64,000 bases of DNA from Bartonella sp. MM73XJBT.G. Lineage in GTDB: Bacteria > Pseudomonadota > Alphaproteobacteria > Rhizobiales > Rhizobiaceae. Shown here piece after piece: positions 37,671 to 46,566 of the stretch. Positions within the stretch are counted from its first letter, which is position 1. Each line of letters opens with the position of its first letter. The notes under the pieces were generated by a model, which had not been told where the DNA came from, did not search any database, and saw nothing but the letters and a program-made list of their open reading frames with translations. The translations under genes were made by a program, and so were the position numbers. The stretch covers positions 62,001 through 126,000 of the forward strand of contig NZ_JAQISW010000006.1 of assembly GCF_028618435.1 (NCBI RefSeq), given 5' to 3'.

Positions 37671-38333
37671 TTACAAGGGGGTGTTTTTACATTTTTCTTG
37701 GCAAAGTTGAAGCAGGTGTAAAGGATTGTCGTTCCCCAAAATAACTTCTTCCATGGCAACGAATTCACAGCCCGTTTTTAAGGCTTCATCAAAAGTTGCA
37801 AAATCACTGCCGGCTTGAATAATGGCGGGGGTTTCCATAATTTCTGCCCACCATGTAGCTAACTGAAGATTGCGAGGGTGCGCTTGGGGTTTTTTATCAG
37901 CCCCTAATTTGCCAAATAGAAGATAATCAACCCCTGTTTCTGCTGCAAGCATAGCACTATGGCGATTGCGTAGATTGCCAAAGCCAATGATTTTTTGTTC
38001 CTTTTGCTGATTTTTAAAGCTTTCAAGAGCGTTAAGATCATCTTCTATGTGCAATCCATCAGCCTTTATACGTCCAGCAATGCGGCTGTCACCAGCGATA
38101 AGAAGAGCGGCATCATTGTTTTGAATATCTTCTGCGTAAGTTTGAGCCTGTTTTTGTAAAAAAGAGCCATCATCTTTCTGCTGTTCAGAATCGTAAAGGA
38201 TGACACAGGCAAAAGATTTTGTTTGCAAAATAGGACGCAAAAAGCTGTATGGAATATTGCGTCGAACATCAAGGGTTAAAACCAATTGAGGAAAAAGAGG
38301 GGATTCAATCTGTTTATTTTTTCGTTGTGTCAT
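37671..38333 (-). CDS. thiE: Thiamine-phosphate synthase-like protein
   Basis: A 220-residue TIM-barrel protein of the ThiE/TenI group: FPQLVLTLDVR near residue 14, ALLIAGDSRIAGRIKADGLHIEDD near 76-99 and TGVDYLLFGKLGADKK near 133. The canonical Asp/Gly-rich HLGQ-DL phosphate motif is only loosely matched (GLHIEDD), as in the divergent ThiE-like proteins of Rhizobiales, so true synthase activity (joining HMP-PP and thiazole phosphate) is uncertain. Its 3' end is duplicated at 36401. Confidence 0.78.
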   Translation of the reverse strand: MTQRKNKQIESPLFPQLVLTLDVRRNIPYSFLRPILQTKSFACVILYDSEQQKDDGSFLQKQAQTYAEDIQNNDAALLIAGDSRIAGRIKADGLHIEDDLNALESFKNQQKEQKIIGFGNLRNRHSAMLAAETGVDYLLFGKLGADKKPQAHPRNLQLATWWAEIMETPAIIQAGSDFATFDEALKTGCEFVAMEEVILGNDNPLHLLQLCQEKCKNTPL

Positions 38334-38390
38334 ACCATATCCCAGTCTCTTAAAAAAAATAATATCTCTTTTAAAAAATAATACTTAAAA

Positions 38391-38580
38391 GTTAAAGTTT
38401 CATCCTTCCTTTGTTTGCGATGATCCCAACGCCTTCTTCATATGGCTTTAAGAGCTTTGTAACCTATGGGAATCCATTGATGATATATGAGCGTATTGTT
38501 AAGCATAAGATGTCGCCTTTTTATTGTGATATACGTATGATTACTTTAGTTCTTTTGCCTTTTAAAAATAAATACTTAAA
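38391..38580 (+). pseudogene. Decayed upstream copy of the opgC promoter and 5' end
   Basis: AAAGTTTCATCCTTCCTTTG at 38391 corresponds to AAAGTTTCATCCTTTTCATG at about 38604. The similarity continues through GGGAATCCATTGATGATATA (versus GGGAGTCCATTTTTATGAAA), CATAAGATGTCGCCTTTTTA (versus CATAAGACGCAGCCTTTTCG) and GATATACG to about codon 30 of opgC. Here the partial copy is at the 5' side, the mirror case of the 3' tail copies. Confidence 0.78.
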
Positions 38581-38694
38581 AAGAAACTTGACTCTTAAAA
38601 ATTAAAGTTTCATCCTTTTCATGCTTGTTTGCGATAAGGGTAACCACCATTTTATGTAACTTCAAAGTTTTGTGACGCGTGGGAGTCCATTTTT

Positions 38695-39837
38695 ATGAAA
38701 TACCAAGCCGTTGTTGATCATAAGACGCAGCCTTTTCGTCGTGATACACGCATTGATGTTTTTCGTTCTTTAGCTTTATTGACGATTTTTATCAACCATA
38801 TTCCCGGAACGCTTTATGAGCATATAACCCATAAAAATTTTGGCTTTTCTGATTCTGCAGAAGTTTTTGTTTTGCTTTCAGGCGTTTCGCTGGGCTTAAG
38901 CTTTCATGCGCGGTTACAGAAGAAGCCTTTTTCCTTCATTCTACGTAAATTTTGGTATAGGGCTTTGCAGCTCTATGGCGCATATCTTTTGACTACTTTT
39001 GTCACATTAAGCCTATTTTTAGGGGCCTTTTTCTTATGGAGAACAGAAAAACTGTTAGCAATGAACAATATGGGGCTTTTTGTCGCACAGCCGCTTACAG
39101 CATTTTTGCATAGTTTAAGCTTGGGACATCAATTAGGCTATAATAATATTCTGCCGCTTTATATGGTTTTGATGTTTTTTGCACCTTTTATCCTATATGT
39201 GGGGCGTAAACAGACAAAGTGGCTGCTTTTGGGCTCATTTATACTCTATCTCATCTGTGGACTGTATAAAATTGCTCCCCCTTCTTATCCTATAAAGGGA
39301 AAATGGTTTTTGAACCCTTTGTCTTGGCAATTCTTGTTTGTCATAGGCTTGACCAGTACTTTAGCGCTTAAACAAGGAAAAACAATCGCTTTTAAGTCTT
39401 TTTGGGTGATGTGTGCGGCAGGCTATCTCTTGGTGGCACTGTTATGGGTTCGCTTAAACTGGTGGGGCGTTTTGGGTTGGTTGGGCTGGTCTTCCCCATT
39501 GCTCAACTTTAATAAAACTTTTTTAAGCTTGCCACGTTTGCTCCATGTTCTTGCATTATCTTTTCTTATTCTTTCGTTGCCGTGCGTCAATAAATGGTTT
39601 TCTGTTTCAGAAAAACATCCTTTAGCAATCTTAGGAAAACATAGTTTACCGGTCTTTGTAACAGGAACTATTTTTGCGATGTTTGGACAAATTATCAAAA
39701 CAGTGATGACAGCAACCTTTTTTTCCGATACCCTCTTAATGATAACGGGGATAGCTCTGCAATTTGGTGTTGCCTATTATTGTGAAAAACGACAGTCTTT
39801 GCAGGGGGCTTTTTCAAGGAAACTGATCCGTTTATAA
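38695..39837 (+). CDS. opgC: OpgC-like membrane acyltransferase
   Basis: A 380-residue integral membrane protein of the OpgC family: TRIDVFRSLALLTIFINHIPG at the start (the conserved RD-RG and NH-P motifs), then AEVFVLLSGVSLGLSFHARL and about ten hydrophobic helices. OpgC adds succinyl groups to periplasmic glucans in E. coli; in the Rhizobiales the substrate may be a cyclic glucan or another polysaccharide. GGGAG precedes the ATG. It stands alone, after a decayed copy of its own 5' region. Confidence 0.85.
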   Translation: MKYQAVVDHKTQPFRRDTRIDVFRSLALLTIFINHIPGTLYEHITHKNFGFSDSAEVFVLLSGVSLGLSFHARLQKKPFSFILRKFWYRALQLYGAYLLTTFVTLSLFLGAFFLWRTEKLLAMNNMGLFVAQPLTAFLHSLSLGHQLGYNNILPLYMVLMFFAPFILYVGRKQTKWLLLGSFILYLICGLYKIAPPSYPIKGKWFLNPLSWQFLFVIGLTSTLALKQGKTIAFKSFWVMCAAGYLLVALLWVRLNWWGVLGWLGWSSPLLNFNKTFLSLPRLLHVLALSFLILSLPCVNKWFSVSEKHPLAILGKHSLPVFVTGTIFAMFGQIIKTVMTATFFSDTLLMITGIALQFGVAYYCEKRQSLQGAFSRKLIRL

Positions 39838-40050
39838 GAAAAACACGGTCCCATGATCCTTGTGCGGCTGCGTTAACCTTAGTATAAAAAGCGCATTGCA
39901 CAAAAAAATTAAAAGAGGTAGTCATTTTTAAAAAAAGCATTTCACACAGCAACAAAAGAAACTTTTTAAGACTCTGTTCGTTAAGTGATATAATTGAGTG
40001 ATATAATATTGAACAGTGTGGTTTTGTGCTGATCCTTGGAGTATAAAAGC

Positions 40051-40569
40051 GTGAGCGTACATAAACGTCCTTATGATGAACCTATTATCATGATTGAGCA
40101 TAATGCTTTTGAAAATGCTTTTAATCGTCTCTATGAAGAGACAATGGCGCTGATTGAAAAAACAGCAGCCTATATCGATTCAGAAGGGAAAGTTGTCGCG
40201 CGTTCCCTTTCAGCAGAAATTTCTGCACTCTACGCAAAAGAGGCGATGTATTTAAGTACACGACTGATGCAAATTGCCTCTCAACTCCTTCTTCTTCGGG
40301 CAGAGCGTGAAGGGGAAATGTCATCAGAACAAATAAAAAAAGAAATCGTCAAAGTTTCCCTTCATACCCCCTCATTGGAATTTGAAACGCCTCATTGGAA
40401 CGAACTTCCGGAAATTTTCCGCCAATTTGTTGCTCATTCACTGCGTTTAGAAGCTCGCATAAAATATATGCGTGCGGGGTTAGAAGCAGCTGCTTCCAGT
40501 ACTTTAGAAGATGAAAATCCAGTAGGAAAACAAATCGAATTATTAAAAACCGCTTTTGGGCGTTCTTAA
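40051..40569 (+). CDS. rcdA: DUF1465 protein, RcdA (regulator of CtrA degradation)
   Basis: A 172-residue helical protein of the DUF1465 family: NRLYEETMALIEKTAAYIDSEGK near residue 25-47, LYAKEAMYLSTRLMQIASQLLLLRAEREGEM near 62-92. In Caulobacter RcdA is an adaptor that brings CtrA and other substrates to the ClpXP protease. The GTG at 40051 follows GGAG (40038-40041) with good spacing; a TTG at 40036 would overlap that site. Its 3' half recurs almost identically just downstream, and that copy has a different ending. Confidence 0.88.
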   Translation: MSVHKRPYDEPIIMIEHNAFENAFNRLYEETMALIEKTAAYIDSEGKVVARSLSAEISALYAKEAMYLSTRLMQIASQLLLLRAEREGEMSSEQIKKEIVKVSLHTPSLEFETPHWNELPEIFRQFVAHSLRLEARIKYMRAGLEAAASSTLEDENPVGKQIELLKTAFGRS

Positions 40570-40594
40570 AGGGTATTCTTTTGGCTTTTGTCTA

Positions 40595-40862
40595 AGGGGA
40601 AATGTCATCAGAACAAATAAAAAAAGAAATCGTCAAAGTTTCCCTTCATACCCCCTCATTGGAATTTGAAACGCCTCATTGGAACGAACTTCCGGAAATT
40701 TTCCGCCAATTTGTTGCTCATTCACGCCCGTTTGAGAGGCACGCATAAAATATATGCGTGCGCGGTTAGAAGCAGCTGCTTCCAGTACTTTAGAAGATGA
40801 AAATCCGCTGGCAAAACAAATCGAATTATTAAAAACCGCTTTTGGGCGGTATAACGAAAAAA
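40595..40862 (+). pseudogene. Near-identical tandem copy of the rcdA 3' half
   Basis: From AGGGGAAATGTCATCAGAAC at 40594 the sequence repeats rcdA from 40310 at an offset of 284 bases. Identity is about 95 percent; differences cluster at 40725-40745 (CACGCCCGTTTGAGAGGCAC versus CACTGCGTTTAGAAGCTCGC, one or two inserted bases). The copy reads GGGCGGTATAACGAAAAAAG where rcdA has GGGCGTTCTTAAAGG, so one of the two ends is the altered one. This is the youngest duplication in the window. Confidence 0.93.
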
Positions 40863-41211
40863 GACTCGGTGGCATATATTATCCAGAGAGGAGAATTTTT
40901 GCCATTGATATATCAAAATTCTCTCGGTGCTTGCTTTCTATGATTTAATCATTATGACATTAAAGATGAGATAAAAGGGGAAAGATGAGATAAAAGGGGA
41001 GTTTTTATGCGTTGGTTTTGCTTTCTTGTAAGGTGTATATTGTTTTGTTTGATGGCATTTTTACATCTCATAAAGCTTCTGTTTGTTCGTGTGTTATACT
41101 GTATAAATTCATAATATATGCTCCTCTTTTTACTGGTTTTATGTTTTACTGCTGTTTTCTTTATGGGCGAGCCTTTATTCAAAAGGGGGAAAAGTGTATA
41201 AACTGGGGGTT
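40863..41211. other. Intergenic region between the rcdA tail copy and ruvC
   Basis: About 350 AT-rich bases. GATGAGATAAAAGGGGA is repeated at 40964 and 40985. No gene was recognised; the yebC gene that usually precedes ruvC is not here. Confidence 0.4.
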
Positions 41212-41727
41212 ATGGCAGAGACGATTCGTATTATAGGCATTGATCCCGGACTACGGTATACGGGGTGGGGCGTTATCGATCTTGCGGGTAATCGTCTTCA
41301 GTTTGTTGCGGCAGGGACAGTTTCTTCCGATGTAAAGTGTGATCTGGCTTCCAGACTCTGTCAGATCCATAAAGGTCTTTCAGAGGTTGTGCATCAATTT
41401 ATGCCCCATGAAGCCGCGGTGGAACATGTGTTTGTCAACAAAGATGCGACAGCAACGCTAAAACTTGGGCAAGCACGTGCGATTGCGCTATTGGTTCCTG
41501 CGCAGGCAAAGTGTCCTGTTTTTGAGTATGCACCCAATAAGGTGAAAAAATCGGTTATTGGTGTTGGGCATGGCGCTAAAGAACAAATTCATATGATGGT
41601 AAAAGTTCTCCTCCCACGGGCTGAATTTGATAGTAATGATGCGGCGGATGCCCTTGCTCTTGCTCTTTGCCATAGCATGCATCGTAAGAGGATTGAGCAA
41701 TCTTATCAGGCAAGGATGGCGATGTGA
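41212..41727 (+). CDS. ruvC: Holliday junction endonuclease RuvC
   Basis: A 171-residue resolvase. [16 protein letters not shown] carries the first catalytic Asp; the middle Glu residues are in [23 protein letters not shown], and the late acidic pair is in [28 protein letters not shown] at 41212 matches relatives; a GTG at 41194 with AGGGGG upstream is an alternative start. RuvC dimers cut junctions moved by RuvAB. Its stop is 14 bases before ruvA. Confidence 0.95.
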   Translation: MAETIRIIGIDPGLRYTGWGVIDLAGNRLQFVAAGTVSSDVKCDLASRLCQIHKGLSEVVHQFMPHEAAVEHVFVNKDATATLKLGQARAIALLVPAQAKCPVFEYAPNKVKKSVIGVGHGAKEQIHMMVKVLLPRAEFDSNDAADALALALCHSMHRKRIEQSYQARMAM

Positions 41728-41740
41728 TTGGGATGGCGAT

Positions 41741-42355
41741 ATGATTGGCAAGTTAAAGGGCACGCTTGAACATATCTTTGAGGATTATATCGTTCTTGAT
41801 GTTCATGGTGTGGGCTATGTTGTTTTTATCTCAAATCGGTTGCGTCCTTCTTTGCCCTCTGTTGGGGAGGCATTAAGTCTCTTTATTGAAACGCATGTTC
41901 GGGAAGAGGCAATCCGCCTTTTTGGTTTTGCAACAAGAGCTGAACAGGAGTGGTTTTGTATGCTCCAAAATGTTCCAGGCGTAGGGGCTAAGGTTGCTCT
42001 AGCAATCTTGGGCACTTTATCACCAGATGAACTTGCACAAGCTATTGCTTTAAACGATGGAGCGATGATTAGTCGAGCACCGGGCGTTGGTAAAAAAGTC
42101 AGCGAAAGAATTGTGGGTGAGTTGAAAAGTAAAACGCTCCCCTTTGAACAAGCGGTCAAGACTATTTCAATTCCGCAACATGAGAGGGCTGATCAACCTG
42201 CGCAGGATGCGCTTTCTGCGTTGATGAAGTTAGGCTTTGAACGTGAGCAAGCAGCCAGGGCTCTTGCTCTTTCCATGAACAGCCTTGAAGGAGAAACTAT
42301 TTCTTCTGCCCTCTTGATCCGCCATAGTCTCAAATTGCTTTCTTCTCCTACTTGA
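41741..42355 (+). CDS. ruvA: Holliday junction DNA helicase subunit RuvA
   Basis: A 204-residue junction-binding protein. [26 protein letters not shown] opens the OB domain; two helix-hairpin-helix motifs follow ([17 protein letters not shown] near 78 and [16 protein letters not shown] near 113); domain III ([20 protein letters not shown]) binds RuvB. The frame extends upstream into ruvC, but the ATG at 41741 matches the family. Ends 13 bases before ruvB. Confidence 0.96.
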   Translation: MIGKLKGTLEHIFEDYIVLDVHGVGYVVFISNRLRPSLPSVGEALSLFIETHVREEAIRLFGFATRAEQEWFCMLQNVPGVGAKVALAILGTLSPDELAQAIALNDGAMISRAPGVGKKVSERIVGELKSKTLPFEQAVKTISIPQHERADQPAQDALSALMKLGFEREQAARALALSMNSLEGETISSALLIRHSLKLLSSPT

Positions 42356-42368
42356 ATAAAAGGTAACA

Positions 42369-43460
42369 ATGCATAAAGATGAAGATCAACGCCTTTTAGG
42401 AGCTGCACCCCTCCCCAACGATCCGGATCGTTCCTTAAGACCACAAGTTCTTGATGACTTTATTGGTCAAGAGGCGGCACGGGCCAATTTAAAAATATTT
42501 ATTGAAGCCGCAAAAACGCGGCAAGAAGCGCTAGATCACGTTTTGTTTGTAGGACCACCGGGACTGGGAAAAACAACACTTTCACAAATTATGGCAAAAG
42601 AATTAGGGGTTAATTTTCGTTCTACTTCAGGACCGGTCATTGCTAAAGCAGGAGATTTGGCCGCTCTCTTGACCAATCTTGAACAACGAGATGTCTTGTT
42701 TATTGATGAAATTCATCGCTTAAATCCGGCGATTGAAGAAATTCTTTATCCAGCGATGGAAGATTATCAACTCGATTTGATCATTGGGGAAGGACCGGCG
42801 GCACGCTCGGTTAAAATTGATCTGGCTAAATTTACTTTAGTGGCAGCAACTACACGGTTGGGGCTTTTGACCACACCGCTCAGAGACCGTTTTGGTATCC
42901 CTATTCGTCTTAATTTTTATACGATAGAGGAACTGGAATATATTGTGCAGCGTAATGCGCGGCTTTTTAGTGTCAAGATCAGTGATGATGGTGCCCATGA
43001 AATTGCACGCCGAGCACGGGGGACCCCGCGCATCGCTGGACGGCTTTTACGGCGCGTTTGTGATTTTGCTTTGGTAAAAAAAGCAAAACAAATTGATCAA
43101 AAAATCGCCGATGAAGCGCTTTCGCGCCTTGAGGTCGATCATCTTGGACTTGATCCACTTGACCGGCGTTATTTGCTGCTGATTGCGGAAACTTTTCTAG
43201 GGGGACCGGTGGGAATTGAAACCATTGCGGCTGCTTTATCAGAACCACGCGATGCTATTGAAGATATCGTTGAGCCCTATCTTCTCCAACAAGGCTTTAT
43301 TCAGAGAACGGCTCGAGGACGCATTCTCACGGAAAAGGCGTGGAGCCATTTAGGACTTGCTGCACCTGCTTCAACGTTGATACAAAAGCGTACGCAACTT
43401 TCTGATGCTCAAGATAATGCATCACTGCAGACAACTTTATGGGACGGGGAAGATGACTGA
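42369..43460 (+). CDS. ruvB: Holliday junction DNA helicase motor RuvB
   Basis: A 363-residue AAA+ ATPase that drives branch migration with Ruv[21 protein letters not shown], Walker [10 protein letters not shown] near residue 60, Walker [12 protein letters not shown] near 110, the sensor segment [20 protein letters not shown] near 157 and the C-terminal winged helix ([29 protein letters not shown]). Last gene of the compact ruvCAB operon. Confidence 0.97.
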   Translation: MHKDEDQRLLGAAPLPNDPDRSLRPQVLDDFIGQEAARANLKIFIEAAKTRQEALDHVLFVGPPGLGKTTLSQIMAKELGVNFRSTSGPVIAKAGDLAALLTNLEQRDVLFIDEIHRLNPAIEEILYPAMEDYQLDLIIGEGPAARSVKIDLAKFTLVAATTRLGLLTTPLRDRFGIPIRLNFYTIEELEYIVQRNARLFSVKISDDGAHEIARRARGTPRIAGRLLRRVCDFALVKKAKQIDQKIADEALSRLEVDHLGLDPLDRRYLLLIAETFLGGPVGIETIAAALSEPRDAIEDIVEPYLLQQGFIQRTARGRILTEKAWSHLGLAAPASTLIQKRTQLSDAQDNASLQTTLWDGEDD

Positions 43461-43672
43461 GGCATCTTTTTTAAAAACTGTGCGGATGATTTATCGTAAG
43501 CTCTTATAAGCACAGGAAGTGTTCTGCTGTTCTTGTTTCTGATCGAAAAGCTTTAGGACGATGGAGAATTTTGTGTTTTTTCTTTTCACAACTTCAACAC
43601 AAAAATATGTTGAATCTTTTGATTGATAAACAATTTGCCATCTTAAATAATATTTTATAGGACATGAAGTCA

Positions 43673-44113
43673 ATGACAGAAATAACGCCTTTCAAGAGCA
43701 ATCATAAAAATGCTTTTCATAATTTTCAGGTGCGCGTTTATGTGGCTGATACAGATTTTTCCGGTGTGGTTTATCATGCGCGTTATCTAGAATTTTTTGA
43801 ACGGGGACGTTCAGAGTTTTTACGGGATACCGGTTTTAATAATAAAATGTTAGCTGCAGGGGGGGAAGGGGAAAAACTATTTTTTGTTGTGCGTCATATG
43901 GAAATTAGTTTTTTACGACCAGCCCAAATTGATCATCTTTTAGTCGTTAAAACACGTGTTAATCATATCCAAGGAGCACGCTTTTTTATGGAGCAATCGA
44001 TTGTGCATGAGGCGACTACGTTGGTAACAGCAAAAGTTGAAATTGCTCTGATTAATGAAGAAGCAAAACCGCGACGTTTACCCAAAGAGCTTTTTGCAAA
44101 ACTGCTTGGTTAA
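43673..44113 (+). CDS. ybgC: Tol-Pal-associated acyl-CoA thioesterase YbgC
   Basis: A 146-residue hot-dog-fold thioesterase: VRVYVADTDFSGVVYHARYLEFFERGRSEFLRD near residues 20-52 with the catalytic Asp in the ADTDFSG motif. AGGAC at 43659-43663 is 9 bases from ATG 43673 but directly abuts ATG 43664, so the shorter start is preferred. ybgC normally heads the tol-pal operon; here it is separated from tolQ by 2.4 kb of repeat-rich sequence. Confidence 0.92.
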   Translation: MTEITPFKSNHKNAFHNFQVRVYVADTDFSGVVYHARYLEFFERGRSEFLRDTGFNNKMLAAGGEGEKLFFVVRHMEISFLRPAQIDHLLVVKTRVNHIQGARFFMEQSIVHEATTLVTAKVEIALINEEAKPRRLPKELFAKLLG

Positions 44114-44140
44114 AATTCTTGGTTGTTGAATGTACAACAG

Positions 44141-44310
44141 TTTGATTGATAAAGATAATATAGCTTTATTCAATTTAAATGAGAGCCCGTGGGTGTCGTA
44201 AAATTTTCTCATTTCAAGCTCTTTTCCATTTTGAAACCATAAAAATTATTCGCTTACACTCTCATAAGAGAATAATATATAAGGCATTGAAAAAAATATA
44301 AAAATATATG
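44141..44310 (+). repeat. Integrase-relic repeat, upstream part only
   Basis: TTTGATTGATAAAGATAAT, TTCAATTTAAATGAGAG, TTTTCTCATTTCAAGCTC, AAAATTATTCGCTTAC and TAAGAGAATAATATATAAGG follow the same order as the copies at 30990 and 51104. No integrase codons were recognised. Confidence 0.6.
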
Positions 44311-45109
44311 AATAATTTTCAATGTCATAATGATTTAATATTGCAAGTGAGCCAAGAAAATGAAAGGGATGGTTTTCATGAAGTCAAGAGGATAAAAAGG
44401 CTTTTTTAACGTTACAGAAGCTTTAAAATTATCTCATGATGCCAGAGAGATGAAGATCATCATTGAAAAGGGCGCGTTCATAGCACAATGAGGCTGCATG
44501 GGATTATATGAGACTTAATTATATCAGATTTACATAGAAGGGATATTGAATGAGGGGCACGGGGTGAGGCATTTTATGGTGGGTTATTTTTGGTTTTTTT
44601 GTGCTCGAGGGGGCTTATGAAACTTGAAGGAAAATGAGAGAAACAATATCCGCCTGAGGCAATGTGTCATCTTATCATGATGAAACTTTATTAATCATGA
44701 TCATTTATTACATTGTTATTTTCAGAGAAGGCTTGTAAGCTCTTTTATGAATTCACCAAAATCAATTTCTTGCATGTCACATTTTTTTCTTGTCACACGC
44801 AGGGTTGATGAGGGGATATAAAAAGGATTGAGAAAGGCATAAAATGTCTTTTATAAAGTTTTTTAAGTGCCAAGATTGATCACAAATTTTGAGCTGGAAA
44901 CGCTTATCCTATCATGTCATAAAACACTGCTCTTTAGGGCGGTAGTCGTTGCACAATGTAAATGTAAGGGGGGGCTTGTGAAAGTGGGGGGATGAATATT
45001 TTAGGGTAGGCTGGGGAACACTTTTTTTGAGAGAGGGTGATAACCTATAAAATAATCAGCTGAGAAATCCGCTAGAACCAGAAGCCGGCGTGTTGATAGA
45101 GGATACGCA

Positions 45110-45195
45110 GTGGTGCGGGGATAGTTTCGTTTGCTTATTTCTGTCAAGATGTAAAAGCGTAAAAACGTGGATCTGTAAAAATGAAATAAAGGATT
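45110..45195. repeat. Left copy of a direct repeat flanking brt/trp copy C
   Basis: GGTGCGGGGATAGTTTCGTT, TTTCTGTCAAGATGTAAAAG and CGTAAAAACGTGGATCTGTA match 45968-46060 (GGTGCAGGGTTCGTTTTATT, TTTCTTTCAAGATAGAAAAG, CGTAAAAATGTGGAACTGTA) in the same orientation. Confidence 0.8.
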
Positions 45196-45217
45196 TGGGC
45201 TTTGTGCGTGCTTTTAT

Positions 45218-45589
45218 CTAATCGGAAATTAACCACCAAATTGCCTTTTGTTTTTTAGGGTGGAGTTCTCTAAAAGTTTTCAAAAGGGTGTGTTCTTTTT
45301 CACTATAGATTTCTTGATCATAGTGGGAATGATGTTCTTTTGTGAGGTTATCTTCTTTTGTTGCAATATCCGCGTAAAAAAAGCTCATCGGAACTTCCAG
45401 TAAGTTGGCAATTTCTAGCAAACGTCCTGCGCTTACACGGTTTAACCCTTTTTCGTATTTTTGGATTTGTTGGAAACTAACACCTAAATGGCTTCCTAAT
45501 TCTTTTTGAGAAAGCCTCATTGACATTCTTCTATGACGAATTCTTTTGCCAATAGAAATATCGTTAAAATGTGAATTTTTGGTTTGCAT
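45218..45589 (-). CDS. XRE-type DNA-binding regulator downstream of a Brt RNA (Trp-like), copy C
   Basis: A 123-residue protein with the same architecture as copy A: helix-turn-helix ([50 protein letters not shown], residues about 15-62) and SFFYADIATKEDN linking to a charged C-terminus (KTFRELHPKKQKAIWWLISD). Unlike copy B its frame is intact. It lies on the minus strand between ybgC and tolQ, pointing against the tol operon. Confidence 0.88.
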   Translation of the reverse strand: MQTKNSHFNDISIGKRIRHRRMSMRLSQKELGSHLGVSFQQIQKYEKGLNRVSAGRLLEIANLLEVPMSFFYADIATKEDNLTKEHHSHYDQEIYSEKEHTLLKTFRELHPKKQKAIWWLISD

Positions 45590-45697
45590 GTTAAGCCCCC
45601 GCCGGTTGCGAGCGCCCTCGCATTGGTATTCCGGGAGTTAAAGGTACTGAGCTCTAGTCAGCTTTTTGCTTTTAGTGCTTTTGGCACCTGGACATAG

Positions 45698-45860
45698 CAA
45701 AATCTCCCGGAATCCCGGGACACCCACAACAGTGGATTTATTTGTACGCTAGAGCTTAGGACCTTTAATCCCTCTTGATCGGTGCGTAGACGATCAAAAT
45801 ATCTTTTGATTGATAAAGCACTTTCAAGAGATTGGCAAGACCAATTAAAGCATTGGCTAT
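45698..45860 (-). ncRNA. Brt-type RNA, copy C
   Basis: On the minus strand a TATAAT (45869-45864) and a TTGACA (45876-45871) lie just upstream. The conserved body follows, ending in the palindrome TCCCGGGATTCCGGGA (45705-45720) and a short U run (GATTTTGC). As in copy A, about 110 conserved bases separate the terminator from the trp start. The exact start is uncertain: the two promoter boxes are adjacent, so only one can be in use with its partner box elsewhere. Confidence 0.72.
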
Positions 45861-45967
45861 GCTATTATACTGTCAAATAGTGCTATTTGAGAGTCGGGGA
45901 TCTGAAGTCAACGAGAGGGAATTCGCTTTAAGGAAAACTGGATTGTTGATAGATTATTATTTGTAAA

Positions 45968-46060
45968 ACGGTGCAGGGTTCGTTTTATTTGCTGATTTCT
46001 TTCAAGATAGAAAAGCGTAAAAATGTGGAACTGTAAAAATTAAGGAAGTTTTGTGGGGGC
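45968..46060. repeat. Right copy of a direct repeat flanking brt/trp copy C
   Basis: Partner of 45110-45195, about 80 percent identical by eye, same orientation. Together they bracket the whole brt/trp unit. Confidence 0.8.
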
Positions 46061-46566
46061 TTTAGAAATGGGATTGGAGAAACTTTCGTTCTTTGAAAGG
46101 GGAAGAGATTAAGAATATTTTGGGCAGGGTTTGTCTCCAGAGCCTTATGCAAGTGGACCGCATGAATGGTCAGCCATAGGAATCGGCTGAGAGAAGCCGG
46201 ATTGTTCACACGAGATCGGTGCGAGGTGGAATTTTCGTCTTTTGAGATGAGGGGGGGACAAGTCAAGATGGTTGAGCGTTCTTTTCATAAACGGAAAGAA
46301 GGGGGATTGGGTTTCATGCTTTATAGGTATTGGTGGAGGGAGAAGCTCTATGGTTATCTTGTCGTTAAGGCCGTTGTGAAAGGGGTGCGCGGTGTCTTGA
46401 GAGATGTCTGTGATGATCACTTTTAAAAGAAATTTAAGAAACAGGTCTTGTTTTAGTGCATAGATTTATGTGAGACTAAAGTTTTTTACTTAAATTTAGA
46501 AACTATAAAACAATCTGCTTTATAGAATTTTAAGAAGTGCACCTTTCATTTAGAGGGACAAAAATT
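46061..46566. other. Degenerate region upstream of tolQ
   Basis: Contains GAGATCGGTGCGAGGTGGAATTTTCG (46212-46237), similar to 51719-51740 (GATCGGGGTGAAATTTTCGC), and GGTGTCTTGAGAGATGTCT (46390-46408), identical over 19 bases to the integrase relic at 31320-31338. The right end must carry the tolQ promoter. The open plus-strand frame 46166-46426 is not supported by a ribosome-binding site. Confidence 0.45.

Larger units (their letters stand above)
44114..45217. other. Long gene-free, repeat-containing region between ybgC and trp copy C
   Basis: 1.1 kb with no credible gene. Contains an integrase-relic copy (44141-44310) and, at the right end (45110-45195), one half of a direct repeat whose partner lies at 45968-46060. 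Confidence 0.5.

Noticed and set aside
46166-46426. 86-codon plus-strand frame upstream of tolQ
   Set aside because: It overlaps relic sequence (the GGTGTCTTGAGAGATGTCT match to the integrase relic) and lacks a ribosome-binding site; treated as debris.
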